Source: Setaria digitata (lineage: Eukaryota > Nematoda > Chromadorea > Rhabditida > Setariidae). From it: a stretch of 64,000 nucleotides of DNA. Under the pieces are notes generated by a model that was not told the DNA's origin, searched no databases, and saw only the letters and a list, made by a program, of their open reading frames with translations. The position numbers and the translations under genes were made by a program. The DNA lies in contig RCAB01000016.1 of NCBI GenBank assembly GCA_003640385.1, positions 124,001-188,000 on the forward strand, read 5' to 3'. Below, one piece after another: positions 38,109 to 51,400 of this stretch. Each line of letters starts with the position of its first letter. Positions within the stretch are counted from its first letter, which is position 1.

Positions 38109-39903
38109 ATGGATGTTATCGATGAAGAATCGACCGATCAAGCAGAACAGCCATCAACCAGTAGTGATAATCCAACAAAATTTGCATCGGTTGTGAAGGA
38201 ATTAGCTCAAAATATTGATTGCTTATCAGTGAGCAATCAGCTGGCTATTGCCGAACAATCATCGTGTTCACGACCCAAGACCTGGTTAACAAAAAGTCAA
38301 CGAATAACCATTGAAAATAGTTGGAAACGAGCTACTAAGGTATTTAAGACATTCCGCAATTAAAACATCTTATTGAGTAATTAAGTTTACAAAGTTTCTC
38401 AATAAAAATTATCCTCAATTGGTATTTGCTAAAAAAAAAAATCGATCTTTTTTGTTTTTATTTCTGTTACTGTCAGGTAATATGGCAATGCAACAAAGCA
38501 AGAAAAAAAAAATTGAAAAATCTCCTTAGCAACTAAATTCTGATGAAATTTTTTTCCTACTTCCTATCTTATCTTTAAGATCTGATAAAAAAAATATCAA
38601 GCTGTTAAAATTTTTGCAGTGTTTAATTCATTCGTTTGCAAATAAATGTTTAAGTCGAAGACGCATTTTGCATTTTTCATCCATTTATTGCTGCTTATCC
38701 TAGATGCCCATTATTCCTAGCAGTCTGATGAGTTTTTCATTACTGTTATTAAGTCAAGTAAAACCTTTCTTTTCAATCATGATTTTTCTAAACAAGAGAA
38801 AGAGAAAAATCAACAGCGCATTACTATAATTCATAAGAATTTAATTAAATTTCATTTTCAAAACCTTAAAACTAATTTTTTTTTTTTTGTTGGTACCAAA
38901 AACACATTAAAAGAAGGGGAAATGTTGTGTTAAAATTAGATTATTCTCTTTTTGCACTGAAAAAATAACTTTTAAAAAAAGAAAAATATCAGAGCAATGC
39001 GAGAGAGCAAGTTGGCATCCAATTATTTGGTCGAATCTTAGCAGCACGACCAGAAATGAAGCATCTTTTTGGCTTACAAAAAATTCCAGAAGGACGCCTA
39101 AAATATGATCCACGCTTTAGACGACACGCTATTGTTTTCACAAAATCATTCGACTACATCGTTAAAAATGTTGCTTACAAGGAAAAATTAGAGCAACATT
39201 TCCAGGTTAATTAATTAATGCAACTAACTCAGTTCATTATTCTACTGGTTTTTTAGATGAGAGTTTAAAAGAATTCAGAAGCATTTTTTTTTTTTTTTTT
39301 TTTTTTGGGGTCTTTTTGGGCTGAAGCTAAAAAATATGTTGGAATATATTTGATGATTGTTTAAAGCAAATTCATGTTAGAATAGGAAAATAAATAATGG
39401 ATGTGTAAAATTTCATTTCACATTAGAGTTCTCATTTTAGGCACTTGGCGAAAGGCATACAACATTACAGGGACGTGGATTTGACCCAGGTTACTGGGAT
39501 ACATTTAACGAATGCATGAGGCAAACTGTTTCTCTTTGGGGTCGAGAGAAGGATCATAAAACGGCGAACACGTGGCATATGTTGGTAAGCAAGAAATATC
39601 TTCAGATTCTGATCATTCGAGTGGTAGTTTCTGTTAAAGATTTTTTTTTTCCTCCTTAAAACACCAACTTGTCGCAAATACTTTTTCCAGATCTCATTCG
39701 TCTTGCAAAACATGAAAATTGGTTTCAATCGCGCCAATAGCCGTCATCCACGACGCCAATCACGTACACCAAATCATCGCTCCGCTGATCCAACTAAAAC
39801 TACTACTACGCGACAAGGAATCGATCCGCTCCAGTTCTATCAACAATTTTGCCTTCAACAAAAAAAGAGCCGCAGAACGTTGCTACATCTTCCAGTAAAA
39901 TAA
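38109..39903 (+). CDS. Nematode single-domain globin with N-terminal extension
   Basis: Four exons: 38109-38339, 38993-39205, 39441-39584, 39691-39903 (stop TAA). All introns are phase 0, giving 266 aa. Residues 1-60 are a polar Ser/Asp/Glu extension without a signal peptide. The globin fold starts near QRITIENSWKRAT (helix A Trp 72). Phe 103 in MKHLFGL is the likely CD1 Phe, His 122 in DPRFRRHAIVF the distal E7 His, and His 154 in ALGERHTTLQG the proximal F8 His. The last helix is WHMLISFVLQNMKIGF, followed by a basic Arg/Thr-rich tail. The layout matches the divergent C. elegans glb family, whose members bind haem and act in oxygen or redox sensing. The exact paralogue cannot be named from sequence alone. 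It is an intracellular protein by inference. Confidence 0.9.
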
Positions 39904-41454
39904 TCTCGATTGTTGTTGACCTTAGGAAAATGCCCGGCAAATTCCCAATGATTCAACCTTTACTCGAGTTTTAATCGATTGTGTAAAAATCTATGGAATG
40001 ATCTTTTCAAGCACTAGTGATGTTGAATTCCATGAAGGAAATGCAAAATTTTGCGATTCATTCTGATTTGGAGCATAGTGTTCCAGCAACAACGTCTCAA
40101 CGCGATGATTTAACGAGTAAAAGCAACTTAACCGAACTAAACAAGCAAACTGATCATAACAATTTGAACCAAATTTCCTCACTTCTTCCCTACAGCTGGC
40201 TGAAATGAATGATGGAAACAAGAGTCACAATTGAACATTTATATATTTAAAGAATGACAAGATCAAACTGAGGGAGAGAACGAAATACACACAAACACAC
40301 GCACAAAAGGAGGAAGGGGGAAAAGGCAAGTTCACGCAAATTTTGGACGCGTATTTTTTGTGTTACAATTAATTAACAAAATGAATGCATGGGGAAGATA
40401 TCGAAGTACGAAGCTATGGAAGAAGCCACAGAATGGAAGCCAAGATTTTCATGTGCATCATATCATAATACACTTAGGTTTACTGCTAGCAAGATTACTG
40501 ACCTATTCCAGGATGGCTACTTCGCAGGAGATCCCGAAAACCTTAACCCTTGACCTCCTTCGAAATCGACCAGCAAGTCAGAAAAAGAAACAGCGTAAGT
40601 CGCTTCAACGCTTACTCTGTGTGTTGATGAGATTTGATGAGCAGCATAGAAAATTGCGAAACGTATCAAAAATTTGAATGGAAAAGCATGTCAACATAGA
40701 CCGAAACTTTTCGAAAATAAGATAGAATATAATGTAAAAAAGGCCTGAAATATGTTCGAAATATAGTGACAACGTATACAATATATCAAAGCATATTAAA
40801 ACTTGATAAGACAATTTGAAGAATTGCAAAAATAGGATTTCAAATAATCTAACACAAATGGAGCTGATTAGTCTTATCACCGTTTGATGTAGAATAATTC
40901 ACAGAGATGATGGGAAAAACAGCAGTAGGAGAAGTAGAAATGAAAGAAGGCTTAGTAAAAAGGTACATAATATACAGTGATGAGAATATGTAGAAAGATT
41001 TTAATCTTTTCTAGAAACATTAAAAAACACACCGGAAATTTCCAGAAACGCCAGTAAAACACTCTAGAAGACCAAATGGTACAAAGCAAAAAGAAAACCA
41101 AATAAAGCGAAGCATCAACGAACATATTGGTCAATAGGAACCTAACAAAGGATAGGATGGTTATTTCACATCCAAAAAATACCACTGAAGACACACCACC
41201 GTTGTTTTGCTCAGAAATTATGAAAACCAGTTTTTCAAAAAGTTTGGAGCATTAAAACTGACTAAACTCTATATTTTCATTTGACAAGAATTATATCCAA
41301 TAATGAACAAGAAGTGTATACCACATGCACCTAAGAATAAAACTGCAAATATTAGTTAACTGAAAATGCAAAGTAGAAAGAAAACCATGCTGTACGAAAA
41401 ATCGCAGAAGCACAAATATCCGCAACGATACAATCGCGATAATGATCACAGTCT
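39904..41454. other. Tail-to-tail intergenic region between globin and MASK
   Basis: It holds the 3' flanks of the two converging genes. Apart from the candidate alternative globin exon, no coding segment is supported. A 105-codon plus-strand frame at 40360-40677 has no recognisable family and no splice context. Confidence 0.55.
40004..40208 (+). other. Possible alternative last exon of the globin gene
   Basis: After an acceptor-like TTTTCAAG at 40010 or CACTAG at 40015, a frame encodes MLNSMKEMQNFAIHSDLEHS and continues polar and Gln/Asn-rich to TGA at 40206-40208. Codon use looks protein-like. It would join in phase to a GTTTCA donor inside globin exon 4 (after the residues NMKI), replacing the basic tail. 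It may also be 3'UTR. Confidence 0.25.
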
Positions 41455-44400
41455 TTACCAATTATAATTCCAATTTCCACGTGTAGTGCTCGGATACTGA
41501 GGAAATGGTGCATTTTCCGGAATAATATTCGCCTGTGTTTGCCCACCAAAGTGAACCGACGGCCATGCCGCATTCCTGAAATATGTACAGTGGCTTTCAT
41601 CAATAGCTTCAATCAGTCCGTAACTTTTTTCAAAATTTCCAAATCTACATGGATTAAATTAACTTAAAGATCAACCTCATGGATGAAGTATGAAATATGA
41701 GATGCTATAATAACGTAAATTTCAAGGCGGAGTAGAACAATCACAGTGCTATTAAACAGCTGGGTATTTTGGTTGAAGTTTAACCAATTAACCGACAAAA
41801 CTAATGATACTGACTTTTATTGAAAGAATCCCCAATTAAATAAAGAAAACTTTAGTATTCGTACCAGCTATTGGTGCAAAATTATCACGAGGAAAGCACA
41901 TCTGTTCAAATCAAATCGTACATAACTGCCATAAAAAATTACGGAAAATATAAATAAACTAACGCTGAAGACTGAGTAACCGGAATTCCAGAGCGGTATG
42001 ACATAGAAGACGGCGGAGGAATCTGAGAATTAAAGAACGGTGGTGGTGGAACTGATGTATTTGCAATCTGGGAACGTGGCGCAGGCATCCGAAAACCAGT
42101 GGGCCCAACAGTACCAGATCCTGCAGTTGGAGAACTATAATTAATATTAATATTGCCCATCGGCATAATTGGAGGAGGTGGTTGCTGCTGCTGCTGCTGC
42201 TGCTGTTGCGAAGGCAGCGGTTGGTGCTGCGAAGTTACCGTCGGCCGATATGAACTCAGAAGATTCGTCAGATTTTCATACTCGTTACTGGCAGCTTGCG
42301 CAGCCTGAAAATCAGCGAAGTGGAACCACATGCAACAATATCTTCCAATTTCAAATTTAGGTCAAGGAGATGTCCACTGCCTGGCTTAAATGGATCCTTC
42401 GGAAGCAATCATCAATATAAAAAAAAAAAACCCCAAGGTAAAATATTCTGAAACTGAAGCGATAAATTATAAAAAAAATCAGTTTCAAGGACATGAACGG
42501 TAAACAACCATAATTCCCACCCAAATAAAAAAAAATTTTCACCAAGATGGATCACAATTAGAAATAGAAAAAATAGACAGTGATCAGAGGAGCTAACGTT
42601 CGACTTTTAACACAAATCTTAAATTGTTTTCCTAAACACATTTTGAAAATATGCCAATAAATTTACGTGAGTCGATATAAATATCGAAACCACCTCACTA
42701 ACGTATAATTTGAAATCACTGATGCTGATTTCTTAACGCAGTTGAAATATAAATATGATATGCTAGTTCTACGACGTATGCAACAGTTTATTTCACAGTT
42801 AGCAAAAATATCACTGAGGTAACCTGCTGGAAATGCATGCGATTCCATCCCTGCGTCGACTGCTGTTGCTGATTAACATTTGATACATCAGTTCCGAAGG
42901 GACTCGTAACATGCCCTGAATTCCCTGGGACTGTATAAGAGGTGGTTGGTGGAAACGGTACATGTTCCTGACGGGTAGACGCTAGACGAGCTGCTACCTT
43001 AAACTTCTTGAATAAATTAAAAACTCCTCGTTTAAGAATCATTATAATTAAATACTAAAGCGTCCTAAGTTCTCTTAAAGCAGTTGAAATATAAAAAAAA
43101 AAAAAGTCGATAAAACAAGTGTGAACCAAGATTTCTTCTGAACGCTAAAACACTTGCTTGATCTATCCAGGAAGAACTGTCGATTTCTTGAGCAGCTACC
43201 GTGACTGGTGCTGAATCTAACTGAGCATTACGCCAGCGCGGAAATGTATCTGTTGGAAAATGCCCTGTGTTACCCCACTCAACAGGATCACGACTTGGAA
43301 AAGGGCCTCCCAAACCGAACGGCGGTGCATTTTCACCCAAGAAAGTGCGTCGTGCCATAGGTTCGTTGCTCGTCGCGCTGATTGGTCTATCGTCCTGATA
43401 GTACACATGATTAAATATGAATGTTTCTGTCATATTTTCAAATATTTATAGAACACGAGATTTTATTAGACTTCGAAAAACCGATCAGTAGAACAAATTA
43501 AGAATTTTAAACTACTTTTTCTTTTCAAAACATACGGATGTTCGTAAATTAGCGATATTCTTTGCTAGATCAACTACACGATCAGTTGTAGTATCGCTAT
43601 TCTGGTACTCCCTCATAGGTTTCACTGAAGTCGGCAGCTGGACATTGATATTTCTCGCGAAATCCTCTAACTGAACCGGTGCTAAAGGTTCGGGGATCGT
43701 CCAAGGTTTATCATCAACAATGTTGTCATCCCAAATGTTGGCAATCGACGCTGGCATAATAGTTGAATGAGTGGGATCCAATGGCTAAAAAGATGCATCC
43801 TAGGGAAAATTATTACTATTCTTCCAAAATAATCCAGTAATTTAGACAGGCACAGCGTACTTTGTCGCGAATTTTACCTGCACTAAGAACAATTCAAATG
43901 TTCAAACTTTTCTACCGAAAACAGTTTCTGATTGATGGAGCCAGCCTTCAACACATCCAAATTTGATTTAGTTGGATCAAGAACAGGTTGGATTTTCCTT
44001 TCGATAGTGTCTGAATTTTAAACTTATTCATATTTTTTTGAAGAAAAAAAAAGTAGAACCACTAATCAAAAAATGATAAAACGGGATACGTCCTTGGTCT
44101 TCCTAAAGGAAATACCGAACTACGATCGACAATAAGCAGAAGGTACAACGTGCTCTCATTTTGAATTCGAAACAAAAGACACGAAAAGATGCTACTTCCC
44201 GGACCAAAGATGGAAAAGCGTATGAGTGATGGAAAGAAAACAGCGATTCTTTTACCTGCTCCAGAAGAGAGTGGAACTGTAGGCACAATATTCTGAGGAA
44301 ATTCAATTTTCGGCCCGCTATAAAAAGTATAACATCATATTTCGAGCCTGTCTAAAAGAAAGGTGAACAAACGACTTCCCAAAAATTCTAATTTTGAGTA

Positions 44401-45456
44401 ATGAGCTACAGGAAATCAGGAAAAACGGTTCCTCAAGACATTTTCTACGAAAATTCCTTTGGACAGTCAATCAGAGAAATAAAACAAAACTAACGCTTCA
44501 AATAATTCCGTTCTAGGCTTGATATCAGTCACTGTCGCATTTGGTAAGGGTGTTTCGACGGTAGAAGTAACTAATCCACCAGTTACAGCATGAATCGGAG
44601 ATGTCAAGCCTTTAAGGAAAAATTTAAACCGCAATGTTCCACCTTCAATTACGATATCCTGCCCCTCATCTGAACGTTCACCCATTAATAACTACTTCGC
44701 ATGTCATAATGTAATCTATAAATACTTCTCTTTCTTTTCAAGCGCATAACTATGTTTTAATTCCTAAAACCTAAGTTTTTAAATTCTCTTAAATTTTAAA
44801 ATTTTTTTAAATTCGACCTAAAATCCCTAACTGCAGTAGGGTGGGTCCTAAATCTCGTAGTAGAAAAACTATTTCAAAAAATTTTAACGCACCAATCGGT
44901 GACACTGAAGGACTTGAAGCAGAGGCAGACGCTGGTCTAGCATGGCCCGGAGCTCGACAAAATTCTTTCACCCCGTGTTTCTGGACTTCATCCTAAAATC
45001 TTATCCTAAAATCTTGAACGAGCTGAAACGCCAGAGAAAAATTACAACGAAACAAAAATGCATGAACAACTTATGCGTCGTTTATATAGCTAGAAATATT
45101 TTACGAGAAACTTTTACAGTTTTGGGAACACCGGTGTCCATAACTGATATTTCTTGAATTTGATGCACTAATCCAGATGTTTTGGGCTGCGCTATTTGGC
45201 CAAGGTTCGGACTGTCCTGTTCTATAACACCGGACATTTTTTGCTTCTTTTCTGAACCAATCGCACTCATTACTGAAACATGTGTCATATGAGTAATCAT
45301 GAAAACGTAGCGGTAAAATTCTCAGACTAAACAGGGCCACTAGCCTTTCTGACTTTGACGCTGTGCAGCCCGCTGTGCCCAAACATTCGTTGTAGTAATA
45401 GTCGTAGCAGTAGTATACGGGGCAATCTTTTTGCCTGCCGATACAGTATGCGAAAC
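41455..45456 (-). other. mask: MASK C-terminal Pro/Gln/Ser-rich exons
   Basis: Exons 45456-45354, 45272-45118, 44992-44893, 44609-44495, 44317-44256, 44010-43916, 43784-43536, 43394-43152, 43006-42824, 42304-41964 and 41575-41455. Disordered sequence with short conserved-looking islands: TNVWAQRAAQRQSQ, VKEFCRAPGHARP, WDDNIVDDKPWTIPEPLAPV, ENAPPFGLGGPFPSRDP and PQYPSTTRGNWNYNW at the end. Exon 42304-41964 has a nine-Gln run followed by PPPP. The donor at 45354 (GTCAGA) could be replaced by a GC donor a few bases on. Confidence 0.9.
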
Positions 45457-48400
45457 CTGAAAAGAGTGAAAAGGAAAGGACCCGCAAAAACTCTCCAAGA
45501 AAACAAAATAAACAGCATGATAACAGTCATCCGGAAAATTCTGCCTAGAACAAACCTCCGACTGTGAATGTGTGATTGTAGTAACAATAGCTGCCGACTT
45601 TTTTTGGGTAAGAGGTGCTGTTGCTATAGATGTTGCGCCTGTTAATGTCAATGCCGAATTACTTCGACTGGTATTTTCTTCACTCTGAGGAATGGAAGAA
45701 TTATGGGTACTATTTACTCGCTGAATCACTTCTTCCACGTTACATTCACTATCATCGATCAAGCCATGTATCATTTCCACAGCTTGTCTAAAAACGGCAA
45801 ATTAAGTTGAATAATCCGTTATACACGAGTAAGCACCATTATATTTATATGGGCTTACAAAAATAATAGCATATACACAATTTATTTTTATGCTCCTGTC
45901 AATATTATAAACAAATAAAAGGACACTGGGAATACTCAAACCAATTCCTTTGATCACCTCTCATCGTATCTAGCGACCTATTTTCATTACCTTATAATGA
46001 TTCACCACTACATATGTTAAATTAAAACTTCGAATAGCTAATTATTACAGACTATCCATGTATTTATCTATTTTGTTTTCAACTAAATCAATTTACATGC
46101 TATTCCATAACTTCAAGTTTATAAACGCCACGAGGATGATGAATGGATCAATAGAAGGAGAACTGCTTCACGAAATGAACAAAGGTAGATCCTTGACCCC
46201 CCGTACTGAAAAATTAATTTCATTCAGCTTAATCGAAATGAACAGAATCACACTTATTTGACTTACTCATCTCTGACTTTGTCAGTAGTGGACCCTCTGC
46301 CAAGTGCCCCACCCATCGCTTTTGGGTACCTAAAAAAACTTTCTAGTGGAATATTCATTGCTTTAGGCAACAAAAATAGCTCCCAGAGAGTTGAAACACA
46401 AATTGTATCGTGAAATAAAAGATATCCAATTACATATTCATAAAGTGATTGTAAAAACCCCTCAGAGAACCAACAAACCTTAGTGCAACATCAGAACCCT
46501 TCAGTGTTATCTGTCTGTCATGCTGTTCTTTTCTGCCAGTTTGCTTCTCGACTTCAATGTATGCACCGGTGGCTTCACGAATTGCATTTATATTGCCTCC
46601 TGCACGACCAATGACACGAGCTATTGAATTTGAGGACACGGATAACCGAGCAGAACGTCGACGACTCTGCAACAACTACTTCGCTCATTTTTTATATAAC
46701 TTCTGCCATGTCACTTTTGTCACTACAAATCTAGATTTCTAAAGCGCGCCTATTGTATACTCCTTAAAGATACTTTACCGATTCAACATGTCGCCACGCT
46801 GGAGGATTACTCCCACTATCCTCTTTCGGTGCAGTCCCAGAAGCAGCACTTCTTCCGGATATCATCCCTCTCCCCTGAAATTAGTATAAAGTTTTAATTC
46901 TTCATTATCGAGCTTTCAACATCATACAAAACGATATGAGACGACTTACTGAGGAATCGAAAGGGAAGAGTTTGCCTTGACAAATTTTTAATTTGTTATT
47001 TACATATACTTTTTTTCTTTTTTTTTTTTTTAAACTAGAGAATCGAATCTTCGAAAGAATTAAATCTGCTGGTAACTGGGTAAATAAGTACAAGCAGCAC
47101 CAGATAACAAAATAAAATTATCTTGAAGTGCATTTATATTTATGATTTGAACATAACTGAAACAATGAACTCCATCCATTTATATGCATCTTTTCATAAA
47201 TGAAGTAATCTGGCTAAACCAAAAGGGTATTTGTAAGGTACACGCTGAATTACACTAATACAGGAATACATATTTCTGCTCCGCTATATAAATATACTGA
47301 ATTTAGTTCCGACATTAATGTATCCATATAAAACCCCACCACTAAAAATATACTTAGTTTCCACTGCGGTCTCCAACAGAGACAGTATCGAGTGTAACTA
47401 GAGCTAACGCTACTGTTCGTTCCTTGAAAATCAATAAGCTATCAAAATGAACCCCAACTCCATCTAAAATGTTTTTCTTTTTTTTGTAACACTCAACTGG
47501 CATTCGAATGGTAATCTAAAACAATGTAATATTAGCAGCGCCTACTAATAAAACCGGAAATACTGTTTGCAGGCAAGTAGTTTTACACACGCAACCTTCC
47601 AAAAGAGCCGAAAAGATGTTGAAATTTCAAAAAACTGCATATGAAACAGGCATCCCTTAAATATACAACAAGTAAAAACTAAAACTTACCGCGCTCCTCC
47701 TTGACGTTGCTTTCATCCATTCGGTATCTGAAGTATTCCCACTAACCGTTTTATGCGGAGGTGATTTTACGGGAGCAGCAGATTTGCCTAAAATGTTTTT
47801 TACACAAAAGAGGTTATAGATTCGAATTCAAAGAAAAGGGAAAAATAAAACACAGGAAATTGCACATACCGCTTTCTTTACGGATTCGGTGTCGCGCCGG
47901 CTTTCCATTACTGGAAATACCCGATGATACGCGTTTTGTGGGAGGGCTTTCCGGAAACGATAGAGTCGTCTCGTCAGCACTGTGTTCATCTGACAGCAAA
48001 GCAGGTACGCGCGGTACATCCGTTTTAAAAAACTACAATATCATAAATAAAAATCCGACTAAAGATATGAACTGCTTTACGTAATAATCCTGTGAAGTGT
48101 AGAGATTCGTACGAAAAAATCATTCACCATAGATATGCTTCATATATATTTAACAGATCATATAGACATAAGCAAAAAAAAGACGAGATGCCTTAAACCT
48201 TTCATTAAAAAAGGAAAAAGAAATGCATAAAGACCTCATGTTCCGAATCACGATTTCGCGTGTTAATTTCGTCTACCACTACAGCAGTGGATGGTTTTTC
48301 GGATCCATTTTCTTCATCAGCAGATTCCTCAAAATAGCTTTCAGATGTTTTTCGAGATCTAATTACCAAAATGAAATAAAAAATTTTACGATCTCACTAA

Positions 48401-51400
48401 AATACACGACTAAAAGCTGGAAAAATATTCATTTTGATCATACCTCACCATTATTGACAGGAAGAGCACTTTCTTTATGATCCGGATCTTTTCGTTCAAC
48501 AGTGCCTTCGGCTCTAAAAAATAATGATTATATAAAGCACAAAAAAGACGAACATAATTTTATAATTAGTATTATTTTTCCGAATGACGTGAAATACATA
48601 CTGATTTTTCTTAGCTCTTCGTTTGGCTTTCTTCTTTTCATTTTGTCGTTGTTTCGAAAGTTTTTTAGATTTAGCTTGTTCTTCCTGAATATCTCGGAGA
48701 TAACTGATAGAATGAATGAATTTATTTCAGATACTACCATATCAAATAAAGGGCTTTTTTCTGCAAAAAGGCATTTCTTAGACACACATTTTTTCAACTG
48801 AAAATATTCCAACCTCCTTTGCCAAAATTTCCAAAAGAGATTCTGCAGCACGATTAGCTTCTGCAGCTTGCCGATCTTTAGCTGCAACAATAATATCCAT
48901 ACAGAGGTGGCATCTTGTAAGAAGTTCCTGAAATTGTTTATTAAAACAAATGTCGGAAAATATCACTGCAAAGGCGACGATAAGATGAAATACTTTAGGG
49001 AAAGAGAAAATGGTACAGAAATTTTAACTTCGTCACTGTGTTGGAATGCAGAAATTAAAGATTAAATCCATATTCCAGATACATACGTACTAGTTTAATT
49101 TCCATTTGGAAAGAAGAAATGAACGAAGTTTTAATAGCAGGCAACATAAAATTTTATGGACCTATCCTAAAACAAATATGCTGGCAACAAATACAATGCA
49201 TAACCTTACAACACTTTAAAAGAACAAACTGGTCAATATCAAAAGAAAACCTTCTCATTAATTGTAGCAATAAATCGATAGCAATCAGTATCACTTGGGA
49301 ACTGTTGCACATGTCGCACCATATACTTCACTACCTGAACAGCAATAACAATTTCAAATACCACCATTATGGTACCTATTTCTCCTTCAGAATCTTAATT
49401 ACTACTCACTCCTCCCTAGTTAAATACTGCCAACTTGAAAATCACCTTTATATGTCCTCTTCTAAACGCAATAATTAGCGGTGAGACGTTACGATTATCT
49501 TGGGCATCGACGTCTGCGTCATGCTTTACCAGTGTTTGGACGGTTTCTAGATGCCCTCCATGACAGGCTAGCCACAAAGCCGTACAACCTTTTTTATTTT
49601 TTGCATCAATCTATAAAAATTTTCGCTTTGAAATAAGTAATTCAGTTTTCACTATCTACTTCACTACCTGAAAAGCAACAAAAGCTTCAAAACCATGGTG
49701 CGTATTTCTATTCTCCTCCAGAATCTTAATGACTACCTTTCTCCAGCTAAACATTACCAACTTAGAAACCACCAAGACAGAAGCTTAAGCTTTAACCTTG
49801 AAGACATCTAATGATAGTAACCTTTGCAAAAACATGTTGAAGAACTACCCTTGAAAAAAATATATTGGGTAAATTATATGAAAGAATATTATTCTACGTT
49901 TTAAAAAAGTATACACCTGAGCACGTGCATGGATTAGCATCTCAACAAACTTATGATGTCCCTTATCAGCAGCAATAGTCAGTGCTGTATCGCGGCTAGT
50001 AGGTACCGGTGCTGTATTTGGATCTGCTCCAGCAGTTAACAGCAATTCTCCAACATCCACATAGCCTCCATTCGCTGCTTCCATTAATGGAGTAAGTCCA
50101 GTCTGAATAGAAGAAACGGTCACAGCAAGAAAAAAGATAAAAATAGCTTTTTACCCCTTACGATGGTCCTATAACTTGTTCCAAAATGAAGCGTACAACA
50201 TGCAGACCTCAGTATGCCCAGCGGTTGAAAAAGTGAGCTAAAAAAATGGTTTGAACTGGTTTGAACCTTTGCTCGATGCTCAACGTTAGCGTTGTATTCT
50301 AACAATAATCGTACGACATCAGTACGACCTTGAAAGCATGCCAGCGTTAGTGCAGTATTACGATTCGTTTCAATATGCGAATTTATATCTGAACCACGTT
50401 CGAGCAAGATTTTTGTTGCTGCAGCATGCCCATTCATTGCTGCTAACATAAGGGGTGATATGCCTAACTAAAACAGACTTATATCCATAACTTAAAAAAA
50501 TTTAACATGACTCTTTCAGGTAATTTAGTAACGCTCAAAAATAAAAAGATATTTTCTTCCTTGATTTCAAAAAAAAAAAGTGTTCTTAATTTGTCTGCTA
50601 GCAGTTCAAAATCAACCTTTTAACCTAGGGGCAAAGCGTTAAATGCTGTTTAAAAATTCTTTAAATGAAATAAAAAAAAATCTATTCCAACAAACCTTTG
50701 AACCAGTACGAGAATTAATTTCTGCACCATTATTTAGCAGCAAATTCACAATATCAACATAACCCCCAGATGCAGCTAATGAAAGCGGTGTATAGTCGCT
50801 CACATTACGATGCTCTTTATTGGCACCACGTTTCAATAATAATTCAACAACCTAAAATCAAAAAAGCACTTATCATTTTTCAGAATAAATAAAATAACCA
50901 AAATTTCAGTGAGCTGATTAACACGTAATTAGAATTTTTATTTTTAGCACACAGGAGCTCTTTAACAGGTAAAAGGGTACCTCTTTTCGTCCACCAGAAC
51001 AGGCAAGTGACAAGGCTGTATCTTTCGTGCGATCAGACTGTGCTTCGATGTTAGCACCATGATTTAACAGAAGTTCAACAACGTTTATATGACCACCTGT
51101 TGCAGCTAATATAAGTGGTGTAAAACCCTGAAAAAAAGATTATGAACATATCAAGAAGAAATTCCTCGTACTAGAGGAAAATCAGTAACAATAAACATCT
51201 GAAATCACTTGCAGAATAGAAATCATTTGTATGTAAGCAAGTATTCATAATTATTTCAACATGCACATACAACCGCATTTCAAGAAGTACTAAAGAATCT
51301 CAACGAAGCTTTTGTTTATTCTCGCTTTTACAGAAGGGACAACTGTGTGCTAAAGCGGTAAGTATAACTTGTGTTCACGATATAATCAAAATCCAAATTA

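Noticed and set aside
40360..40677. 105-codon plus-strand frame after the globin gene
   Set aside because: No recognisable family, no splice or start context, and mixed composition typical of chance frames in UTR or intergenic DNA.
42169..42360. Ala-rich plus-strand frame
   Set aside because: Antisense shadow of the MASK polyglutamine exon.
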